Of a DNA stretch of 7,488 bases, positions 1 through 4,359 are shown piece by piece. How positions within the stretch are numbered: position 1 is the first letter of the stretch; each line of letters opens with the position of its first letter. Source of the stretch: an uncultured Eubacteriales bacterium (GTDB taxonomy: Bacteria; Bacillota; Clostridia; UMGS1883); the NCBI GenBank assembly GCA_905195005.1, contig CAJJUC010000112.1, forward strand, positions 1-7,488, given 5' to 3'. The position numbers were made by a program, and so were the translations under genes. The notes below the pieces were generated by a model. It had not been told where the DNA came from, did no database searches, and worked only from the letters and a program-made list of their open reading frames with translations.

Positions 1-212
1 ATTCCGACGGAGTGATTACCGTGCGCGGAGAATGTGAGGGCGTGATAACGCGTGCGCCGCGCGGGCAGAACGGATTCGGTTACGACCCTGTTTTCTATAT
101 TGAATCGCTCGGAAAAACGACGGCGGAGCTTCCGGCGGATGAAAAAAATGCTGTGAGTCACCGCGGAAAGGCGCTGCGGCTTCTTAAAGAAAAACTGAAT
201 AAATCAAAATGA
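1..212 (+). CDS. rdgB: RdgB/HAM1 family non-canonical purine NTP pyrophosphatase, C-terminal part (5' end outside window)
   Basis: The reading frame enters from the left edge (first whole codon at base 3) and ends at TGA 210-212, leaving about 69 residues of a protein usually near 200. Two family signatures are visible: GFGYDPVFY, the substrate-pocket loop of the HAM1/RdgB fold, and SHRGKAL near the C-terminus; the preceding GECEGVITRAPRG also fits. The family hydrolyses dITP, XTP and ITP to the monophosphate plus pyrophosphate in the cytosol, which keeps deaminated purines out of DNA and RNA. A GTG at base 12 could be mistaken for a start, but family homology continues upstream of it (SDGVITVRG), so this is a truncated gene and not a short one. 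The tail is lysine-rich (KEKLNKSK), as is common. The upstream neighbour cannot be seen. Identification is secure; only the missing 5' end limits it. Confidence 0.93.
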   Translation, partial: SDGVITVRGECEGVITRAPRGQNGFGYDPVFYIESLGKTTAELPADEKNAVSHRGKALRLLKEKLNKSK

Positions 213-234
213 GAGCGGCGCTTTTGCGCCGCTC
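213..234. terminator. Hairpin between convergent genes, probable bidirectional terminator
   Basis: A perfect 9-bp stem (GAGCGGCGC / GCGCCGCTC) with a TTTT loop starts one base after the rdgB stop. On the plus strand no T-run follows. On the minus strand the hairpin is followed by T-rich sequence (TCATTTTGATTT), so it fits best as the terminator of the minus-strand microgene, while also able to slow rdgB transcripts. Its place exactly between two converging genes supports a shared role. Confidence 0.65.
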
Positions 235-252
235 CCGATAAGTTAAAAATGA

Positions 253-384
253 TTAGCAACCGCAGCCGTTGTTGCAGTTATTGCAACCGCAATCGTTACC
301 GCCGCATGCGCAGCCAATAAGCAGGATTATGATAATAAGGAAGATTATCCATTCGCAACCGCAACCGTTATTTCCCCAGAACAT
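253..384 (-). CDS. 43-residue cysteine/glycine/asparagine-rich single-span membrane miniprotein
   Basis: A short minus-strand gene begins at ATG (384-382) and ends at TAA (255-253). A good Shine-Dalgarno, GAAAGGAGA (minus strand, 399-391), lies six bases before the ATG, which supports real translation. The product has nine cysteines in 43 residues (8, 10, 25, 27, 32, 34, 37, 41, 43). A hydrophobic isoleucine/leucine block (about residues 12-24, WIIFLIIIILLIG) should form one short membrane span. The motif N-[GD]-C-G-C occurs three times (residues 6-10, 30-34, 39-43), once before the span and twice after it. Small Gly- or Cys-rich membrane proteins of this kind (YjcZ-like, or 'high-cysteine' hypotheticals) are common in Bacilli and Clostridia, some tied to spores; I cannot place this one in a named family. 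The paired cysteines suggest metal binding or disulfide cross-links, which is inference. The gene stands alone between a convergent rdgB and a divergent lipoprotein gene. Confidence 0.8.
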   Translation of the reverse strand: MFWGNNGCGCEWIIFLIIIILLIGCACGGNDCGCNNCNNGCGC

Positions 385-427
385 AGTAAGTCTCCTTTCA
401 GATATATGACTAAGATTTATATATTCA

Positions 428-442
428 GTAGGTTCTACCTAC
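428..442. repeat. Small inverted repeat in the divergent intergenic region
   Basis: GTAGGT and ACCTAC form a perfect 6-bp inverted repeat around a TCT loop. It lies about 45 bases upstream of the microgene start codon and about 110 bases upstream of the lipoprotein start. It could be a hairpin near the 5' end of the microgene mRNA or a protein-binding site. The sequence alone does not decide, and a repeat this short can occur by chance. Confidence 0.3.
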
Positions 443-447
443 AGTAA

Positions 448-475
448 TATAGTATGAAAAATGTCGGATTTTGTT
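448..475 (-). promoter_or_regulatory. Possible sporulation-type (sigma-K-like) promoter for the cysteine-rich microgene
   Basis: On the minus strand CATACTATA (456-448) matches the sigma-K -10 pattern CATAnnnTA, and an AC (474-473) sits 16 bases upstream, the expected -35 placement. No convincing sigma-A promoter was found for this gene on the same strand. The pattern is short and the region is AT-rich, so a chance match is quite possible; nothing else in the window shows that this organism sporulates. Confidence 0.2.
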
Positions 476-485
476 CCTCTCTTTT

Positions 486-515
486 TTGATTATTATTAAA
501 AAAACAGGAAATAAT
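486..515 (+). promoter_or_regulatory. Weak candidate sigma-A promoter for the lipoprotein gene
   Basis: TTGATT (486-491) and AATAAT (510-515) are separated by 18 bases, giving 4/6 and 5/6 matches to the -35 and -10 consensus. The predicted start lies about 30 bases before the ATG at 552. The region is very AT-rich and other pairs, such as TTGTTC 471-476 with TATTAA 494-499, are nearly as good, so the exact site is uncertain. A promoter somewhere in 400-540 is expected because the upstream gene is divergent. Confidence 0.35.
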
Positions 516-551
516 AGCAACGTAAACAAAGAAAAGAAAGGAACATGAGTC

Positions 552-854
552 ATGAAAAAACTTTTATGCCTGCTTGCAGCTTCGCTGATAATGCTTACTG
601 CATGCGGAAACGACAATACGCAGGATGCGCCGGACAACAATAATTCGATGACAAACGAAGCTGTTGACAACGATAAAAGCAACGCCGGAAGCGACGCTAA
701 AAACGCGGCTGACGATACGGGAGACGCTGTGGGAGATGCTGTTGACGACGCAGCGCGCGGAGCAGAGGATATTACGAACGGTGCAACCGACGCCATTGAC
801 GATACGGTCGGCGGAGTGAAAAACGCGGTTGACGATATGACAGACAATAAATAA
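552..854 (+). CDS. Small acidic lipoprotein with amphipathic repeats
   Basis: This 100-residue protein has a textbook type II signal: MKK, a hydrophobic stretch (residues 4-17) and the lipobox LTAC with Cys18, followed by Gly. It should be lipidated by Lgt, cleaved before Cys18 and held on the outer face of the membrane. Residues 19-50 are Asn/Asp/Ser-rich and probably disordered. Residues 57-100 can be written as four 11-residue units with hydrophobic residues near positions 4, 7/8 and 11, predicting a strongly negative amphipathic helix. The best internal repeat is KNAADDT (50-56) against KNAVDDM (90-96), exactly 40 residues apart. The start is fixed by AAAGGAA (537-543), eight bases before ATG 552; the ATG at 545 is out of frame. 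The gene heads the run that leads to lgt. No known domain is recognised; resemblance to LEA-like or coiled-coil lipoproteins is only compositional. Confidence 0.85.
   Translation: MKKLLCLLAASLIMLTACGNDNTQDAPDNNNSMTNEAVDNDKSNAGSDAKNAADDTGDAVGDAVDDAARGAEDITNGATDAIDDTVGGVKNAVDDMTDNK
699..837 (+). repeat. Direct repeat inside the lipoprotein gene (699-717 and 819-837)
   Basis: Two 19-base copies, AAAAACGCGG[C/T]TGACGATA, match at 18 of 19 positions and lie exactly 120 bases (40 codons) apart in the same frame. They encode KNAADD and KNAVDD. A further shared stretch, GACGATACGG, occurs at 711-720 and again at about 798-807. The near-identity at DNA level suggests that the C-terminal half grew by recent in-frame duplication. 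Confidence 0.6.
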
Positions 855-855
855 A

Positions 856-876
856 TACGGCGGCATTACCGCCGTA
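856..876 (+). terminator. Hairpin between lipoprotein gene and yfmF (attenuator or partial terminator)
   Basis: TACGGCGG / CCGCCGTA forms a perfect 8-bp GC-rich stem with a CATTA loop, one base after the lipoprotein stop. No T-run follows, so it is not a classic intrinsic terminator. It could lower read-through into yfmF or protect the 3' end of the lipoprotein mRNA, letting the first gene be expressed above those downstream. There is no room for a clear separate promoter before yfmF. Confidence 0.45.
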
Positions 877-897
877 CATAGAAAGTGTGGTCAGATA

Positions 898-1608
898 ATG
901 AAAAAAACAGAGATTAAAAAGGGAATAGAGCTGAGCATGATATGCGACAAAAAGTTTAAGGAGTTCCGTGCATGTGTTCTGATTCACCGTCCTCTTTCGC
1001 GCGGAGAGGTGACGAAAAATTCCCTTATGACAGCCGTTATGCGCATGCAAAGCGGAAATTACCCCGATGCGACAGCCGTTTCAACGGCGCTTGAGGAGCT
1101 TTACGGCGCGGATATGACGGCGCGCGCAAGCAAGTATGGGGAAGAGCAGATTATAAAAGTAGGCATTCAGGCAGTTTCCTCCTCGGTAATCGGTAAGGGG
1201 GATAATTTCGGCAGCGCGCTTTATTTGTTGTTCGATATTGCGTTTAACGCCGGCAAAAACGGCAGATTTTCGGAACAAATATTCGAAAACGAGCGTGAGA
1301 ATATTAAAAATGCAATTTTATCGCAGCAAAACGACAAGCGTTCCTACAGTGTGCTTCGCTTGCAGGAGGAGATGTGCAAGGACGAGCCGTACGGAATCAA
1401 TCCCATCGGTTACACGGAGGAGCTTGCCAAAATATCGGCTGAGGGGCTTTACAGTCATTATCAGAGCGTGCTTGCGGAAAGCCGCATAGATATTATCTTC
1501 ACGGGTAATTTTGACGAAAGCGAGCCGCAGCGCTTTATACAAAAAATCTTTCGCCGCGTGACGGAGGCATTACGCTTTCCGTCATTAAGAGTGAAGCGGG
1601 CGAAGTGA
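898..1608 (+). CDS. yfmF: YfmF-type M16 peptidase-like protein, N-terminal half (before frameshift)
   Basis: This 236-codon frame holds the N-terminal M16-like lobe of YfmF. Family features are the opening IKKGIELSMICDKKFKEF, the block LEELYGADM (about residues 66-74), and IIFTGNFDE (about 199-207), the strand that ends the first lobe. The zinc motif HxxEH of active M16 peptidases is absent: the matching region reads AVMRMQSGNYP. That is normal for YfmF, which is thought to pair with the zinc-bearing YfmH encoded next. The name comes from association with 5-aminopentanol modification of EF-P in Bacillus; the biochemical role is not settled. Residues after about 217 (FRRVTEALRF onward, to the stop at 1606) are out-of-frame and lack family character. 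The ribosome site before ATG 898 is poor (GTGTGG at 885-890), so expression may depend on the lipoprotein gene upstream. The later ATG at 937 would remove conserved residues. Confidence 0.8.
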   Translation: MKKTEIKKGIELSMICDKKFKEFRACVLIHRPLSRGEVTKNSLMTAVMRMQSGNYPDATAVSTALEELYGADMTARASKYGEEQIIKVGIQAVSSSVIGKGDNFGSALYLLFDIAFNAGKNGRFSEQIFENERENIKNAILSQQNDKRSYSVLRLQEEMCKDEPYGINPIGYTEELAKISAEGLYSHYQSVLAESRIDIIFTGNFDESEPQRFIQKIFRRVTEALRFPSLRVKRAK

Positions 1609-2153
1609 AAACCGTGACCGATAGAATGGATGTGACGCAGGGAAAGCTTTGCATGGGCTTCCGCAGCACAAATGAGATGACGCCCGAAACATACCCTGCG
1701 GTTATAGTTTACAACACTCTTTTCGGCGGCAGCGCAACAAGCAAGTTGTTTAACAATGTGCGCGAAAAGCTGAGCCTTTGCTACTATGTCAACAGCAATA
1801 TTGACAGGCTGAAAAGAATAATGATTGTCCGCAGCGGCGTTGAATTTGAGAATTTCGAAAAAGCATATGATGAAATTATGCTTCAGCAGCAGCTGACGGA
1901 GAACGGAGAATTTGACGATGCGGAAATCTGCGCAGCGAAAAAGCAGCTGATAAACGCATACAAATCGAATTACGACAGCATCGGGGCAATGGGCGAATAC
2001 AACACGATGCAGCTGATTATGGGAACGGACGTTCCGATTAGTGAAATGATTGAGCGTATTCAAAATGTGACGAGAGAAGAAATCGTTTCCGCTGCGAAAT
2101 CGATGAAGCTTGATACCGTTTATATGCTGAAAAGCGATAAGGAGGCGGAATGA
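1605..2153 (+). CDS. yfmF: YfmF-type M16 peptidase-like protein, C-terminal half (after frameshift)
   Basis: As an independent frame this begins at GTG 1605, whose TG is shared with the TGA of the previous frame, and gives 182 residues. Family blocks are VTDRMDVTQGKLCMGFRS at the start, then FGGSATSKLFNNVREKLSLCYY (about residues 40-61), the M16 C-lobe region with its Arg and Tyr, and IVRSGVE after it. Homology runs upstream of the GTG in the same frame (SVIKSEAGEVK), so the GTG is unlikely to be a natural start and this is the second half of a split gene. No good Shine-Dalgarno precedes it, though coupling through the GTGA overlap could permit some initiation. Its stop TGA (2151-2153) overlaps the yfmH start. 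A lone C-terminal lobe is not expected to work unless it associates with the other half. Confidence 0.78.
   Translation: MKTVTDRMDVTQGKLCMGFRSTNEMTPETYPAVIVYNTLFGGSATSKLFNNVREKLSLCYYVNSNIDRLKRIMIVRSGVEFENFEKAYDEIMLQQQLTENGEFDDAEICAAKKQLINAYKSNYDSIGAMGEYNTMQLIMGTDVPISEMIERIQNVTREEIVSAAKSMKLDTVYMLKSDKEAE
2139..2145 (+). promoter_or_regulatory. Shine-Dalgarno for yfmH, bearing on the choice of start
   Basis: AAGGAGG is a full-strength ribosome site lying inside the end of yfmF. Two in-frame ATGs follow directly (2150 and 2153). The first is four bases away and overlaps the yfmF stop as ATGA; the second is seven bases away, which is better spacing. The protein differs by one methionine only. Confidence 0.8.
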
Positions 2154-3442
2154 TGAAATTCGTAAAGACAACCGATGAAAAACTTGGCGAAACCGTGTGC
2201 CGCGGAGTGCATGAAAGCGGACTGACAGTTATCCTTATAAAAAAGAAGAATTTCTGCAAAAGCTATGCAACCTTCAGCACGAAATACGGGTCAGTCAACA
2301 CTGAATTTGTCGTTCCGGGAGAGCAGACGCCGACAAAGGTTATAGACGGAATCGCTCATTTCCTTGAGCATAAGGTATTTGAGCAGCCGGACGGAACGAA
2401 CGCATTTAACGATTTCTCAAAATACGGGGCAAATGCAAACGCATTTACAAGCTTTGCCGTTACAAACTATCTGTTTTCATGCACGGATAATTTCTATGAA
2501 AACCTCGAAATTCTGCTCGGATTTGTTCAGACACCTTACTTCACGGAGGAAAACGTTGAAAAGGAAAAGGGAATTATCGCGCAGGAAATCCGCATGTATG
2601 ATGACGACGCGGATCAGGTTTGCTATTACAACTGCCTTAAGGCAATGTACAAAAACCATCCCGTAAGAACGGAAATTGCAGGGAGCGTTGAGGAAATCAT
2701 GAAAACAACGCCCGCGCTGCTTTATAAGTGCTACAAAACTTTTTATCATCCTTCGAACATGGCTCTTATCTGCGTGGGAGACCTTGACGAGCAGCGCATT
2801 GCGGAGCTTGTGGATAAGCACATAAAAACAGAAAAGACGCAGGGCAGCATTGTTCAGGTGTTCCCCGGTGAACCGCGGACGGTAAACAAAAAATATGCCG
2901 AGGCATATTTTGATATTCCGATGCCTATGTTCATGCTCGGATTTAAAGATAAGGAAGTCGGCGGCAGCGGCGCGGATATGCTGAAGCGTGAAATTCTCAC
3001 AAGCTGTATTCTGCGCGTCCTGTTCGGGAAAAGCAGCCCGTTTTACCGCCGCCTTTATGACAGCGGGCTGATAAACAAAAGCTTTGCCGCGTTTTACGAA
3101 TATGAGGACAGCTTCGGCTATGCTGCAATCAGCGGAGAATCGCGCGATCCGAAGGCAGTGGAAAAGGAAATATACAAAACCGTTTCCTCGGCGGCGGCAA
3201 GCGGAATAGACCGCGAAGCATTCAAGCGTGCGAAAAAGGTTCTTTTCGGGTCAAACGCCGCGTCCTTTGACAGTGTTGAAGAGCTCGGCAATGAATATAT
3301 GTTTGCATTTCACCGCGGAGTTGAGCTGTTCGACTATCCGGAAATCTGCATGTCGCTGACGGCGGAGGAAGCCGACGCGCGAATAAAAGAACTGTTTGAT
3401 AAGGAGTGCGGCAGTCTGTCGGTTGTGCTGCCGAAAAAATGA
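2150..3442 (+). CDS. yfmH: YfmH-type M16 zinc peptidase (EF-P 5-aminopentanol modification-associated)
   Basis: This 430-residue protein is a full-length M16B peptidase of the YfmH type (ymfH in B. subtilis). The inverted zinc motif HFLEH is intact: His70 and His74 as zinc ligands, Glu73 as general base, with the third ligand most likely Glu146 in IIAQEIRMYDD, 76 residues after His70. Typical flanking blocks are KVFEQPDGTNAFNDFSKYGA and NAFTSFAVTNYLFS. The second lobe (about residues 240-430) carries SPFYRRLYDSGLI, the usual Arg/Tyr region. M16B enzymes work as two-lobed clamshells, often as a pair of one active and one zinc-less subunit, which matches YfmF beside it. The natural substrate is unknown; the link to EF-P rests on gene association in Bacillus. 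The gene overlaps the yfmF stop (ATGA) and ends one base before lgt, so it is surely cotranscribed with both. It looks intact, which argues against general decay of the locus. Confidence 0.93.
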   Translation: MMKFVKTTDEKLGETVCRGVHESGLTVILIKKKNFCKSYATFSTKYGSVNTEFVVPGEQTPTKVIDGIAHFLEHKVFEQPDGTNAFNDFSKYGANANAFTSFAVTNYLFSCTDNFYENLEILLGFVQTPYFTEENVEKEKGIIAQEIRMYDDDADQVCYYNCLKAMYKNHPVRTEIAGSVEEIMKTTPALLYKCYKTFYHPSNMALICVGDLDEQRIAELVDKHIKTEKTQGSIVQVFPGEPRTVNKKYAEAYFDIPMPMFMLGFKDKEVGGSGADMLKREILTSCILRVLFGKSSPFYRRLYDSGLINKSFAAFYEYEDSFGYAAISGESRDPKAVEKEIYKTVSSAAASGIDREAFKRAKKVLFGSNAASFDSVEELGNEYMFAFHRGVELFDYPEICMSLTAEEADARIKELFDKECGSLSVVLPKK

Positions 3443-3443
3443 T

Positions 3444-4250
3444 ATGAATAATATATCCTTTCCCAAGCTCGGGCTTGAATTTAACATTGACCCGATTGCG
3501 CTTCGCTATAGTTTCCTCGGCGGCGGCATTCACTGGTACGGCATTATAATTGCACTGGGCATAGTGCTCGCCGTGCTCTACTGCCGCGCCGAGGCAAAGC
3601 GCGTGGGGGAAAATCCCGATCTTATCTCGGATTTGGTGCTGTATGCAATCCCCGTATCGGTTATATTTGCGCGTACATATTACGTGATTTTTTCGTGGGA
3701 CGATTATAAGGACGATTTAAAAAGCATTTTCTATGTCTGGGAGGGCGGAATTGCCATATACGGCGCGGTGATAGGCGCTGTGCTTACCGCCTGGATATTT
3801 TTCCGCGCCAAAAAACGCAGCGTTCTTAAAATGTTTGACATTTGCTGCATGGGGCTTTTGATAGGACAGGCGATAGGCAGATGGGGGAATTTCGTGAACT
3901 GCGAAGCTTTCGGCGGACCGTGCTCTCTTCCGTGGGGGATGAGCATAAACGGGGCGCCGCCGGTGCATCCGACATTTCTGTATGAATCGCTCTGGAATGC
4001 CGCGGGGTTTGTTATCCTGCATTTTCTCTGCAGAAAAAAGCCTTTTGACGGATTTGTGTTTTTTTCATACCTGACATGGTACGGAGCAGGGCGGTTTTTT
4101 ATTGAAGGAATGCGCACCGACAGCCTGTATTGGGGAAATATACGCGTTTCGCAGCTTGTTGCACTTTTGTGCATATTGTGCGGAATTACGGTTTTATCGG
4201 CAATGTTCACAAGAAAAAGAAAAGAGAAAGAGAAAATTTCCACAAAATGA
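3444..4250 (+). CDS. lgt: Prolipoprotein diacylglyceryl transferase
   Basis: Lgt is a multi-span membrane enzyme that moves diacylglycerol from phosphatidylglycerol onto the lipobox cysteine of prolipoproteins, the first step of lipoprotein maturation. The start at ATG 3444, one base after the yfmH stop, gives 268 residues and the usual N-terminus (FNIDPIALRYSFL, then IHWYG). A longer frame from TTG 3396 would overlap yfmH by 47 bases and add an atypical leader, so it is rejected. The Lgt signature GRWGNFVNCEAFG is at 145-157, with Arg146, Asn149 and Glu154 matching E. coli Arg143, Asn146 and Glu151. HPTFLYE (175-181) and GRFFIEGMRTD (216-226) are further family blocks. About seven hydrophobic spans are visible. 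The loop WEGGIAIYGA (99-108) has Tyr106 where E. coli has His103. The lysine-rich tail (RKRKEKEK) fits a cytoplasmic end. No terminator is evident after the stop. Confidence 0.96.
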   Translation: MNNISFPKLGLEFNIDPIALRYSFLGGGIHWYGIIIALGIVLAVLYCRAEAKRVGENPDLISDLVLYAIPVSVIFARTYYVIFSWDDYKDDLKSIFYVWEGGIAIYGAVIGAVLTAWIFFRAKKRSVLKMFDICCMGLLIGQAIGRWGNFVNCEAFGGPCSLPWGMSINGAPPVHPTFLYESLWNAAGFVILHFLCRKKPFDGFVFFSYLTWYGAGRFFIEGMRTDSLYWGNIRVSQLVALLCILCGITVLSAMFTRKRKEKEKISTK

Positions 4251-4254
4251 ATAT

Positions 4255-4273
4255 ATTTAAGATAAATTTAAGA
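4255..4273 (+). repeat. AT-rich direct repeat upstream of the surface-protein promoter
   Basis: ATTTAAGA occurs twice (4255-4262 and 4266-4273), with starts 11 bases apart, or about one helical turn. It lies just upstream of the -35 box at 4284. The A/T-rich block could act as an UP element or a bent or protein-bound site that raises promoter strength. Confidence 0.35.
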
Positions 4274-4283
4274 AATAAGACTA

Positions 4284-4312
4284 TTGACTTTTTCTGCATT
4301 ACAATGTACAAT
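4284..4312 (+). promoter_or_regulatory. Strong sigma-A-type promoter of the SLH surface-protein gene
   Basis: TTGACT (4284-4289) and TACAAT (4307-4312) are 5/6 matches to consensus with an ideal 17-base spacer. An A/T-rich stretch lies directly upstream. Transcription should start near 4319, giving a leader of about 40 bases with AAAGGAG (4346-4352) seven bases before the ATG. The -10 box falls in a tandem 7-mer (ACAATGT at 4301-4307 and 4308-4314), and CTGCAT (4294-4299) and ATGCAG (4317-4322) form an inverted repeat around it, a layout compatible with an operator. Confidence 0.8.
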
Positions 4313-4359
4313 GTATATGCAGTACTGAAACAAATTATACACTGCAAAGGAGAGGCATT

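Larger units (their letters stand above)
898..2153 (+). pseudogene. yfmF: yfmF interrupted by a frameshift: whole disrupted gene (M16-family, EF-P modification-associated)
   Basis: Two overlapping frames encode the N- and C-terminal halves of one YfmF-type protein (ymfF in Bacillus subtilis). Reading passes from the frame of 898 to the frame of 1605, as a missing base or a -1 shift would produce. The switch must lie between 1515, after in-frame stops at 1506 and 1512 in the second frame, and the first-frame stop at 1606-1608. Restoring one base near the A6 run (1541-1546) or the following CTTT (1548-1551) gives QKNLSPRDGG or QKIFSPRDGG leading into ITLSVIKSEAGEVK and the family block VTDRMDVTQGKL. 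The rebuilt protein is 418 residues, the normal family size. Possible explanations are an assembly or sequencing error, a true inactivating mutation, or frameshifting; no canonical slippery heptamer sits in the right register, so error or mutation is more likely. Confidence 0.72.

Noticed and set aside
425..847. 140-codon minus-strand frame overlapping the lipoprotein and the intergenic region
   Set aside because: Its Ser/Ala/Val-rich repeats are the reverse reading of the Asp/Ala-rich lipoprotein repeats, and it runs through the divergent promoter region.
1540..1551. Programmed -1 frameshift site in yfmF (CAAAAAATCTTT)
   Set aside because: The A-run is suggestive, but in the zero frame it reads CAA AAA ATC, which is not a canonical X-XXY-YYZ heptamer, and no clear stimulatory hairpin or upstream Shine-Dalgarno was seen. 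An indel or sequence error is simpler.
898..2153. Catalytic M16 zinc site in yfmF
   Set aside because: No HxxEH or HxxEH-like motif is present in either half; YfmF-type subunits normally lack it, so this is not a loss peculiar to this genome.
1461..2171. 236-codon open frame on the minus strand opposite yfmF
   Set aside because: It lies antisense to clear YfmF coding sequence, has no recognised motif, and its Cys/His/Phe-rich make-up is typical of a reverse-frame shadow.
3396..3443. N-terminal extension of lgt from TTG 3396
   Set aside because: It overlaps the end of yfmH by 47 bases and adds a 16-residue stretch unlike any Lgt N-terminus; ATG 3444 gives the standard protein.
3731..4243. 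170-codon open frame on the minus strand opposite lgt
   Set aside because: It is antisense to the conserved Lgt signature and has no recognisable domain or Shine-Dalgarno support; a coding shadow.
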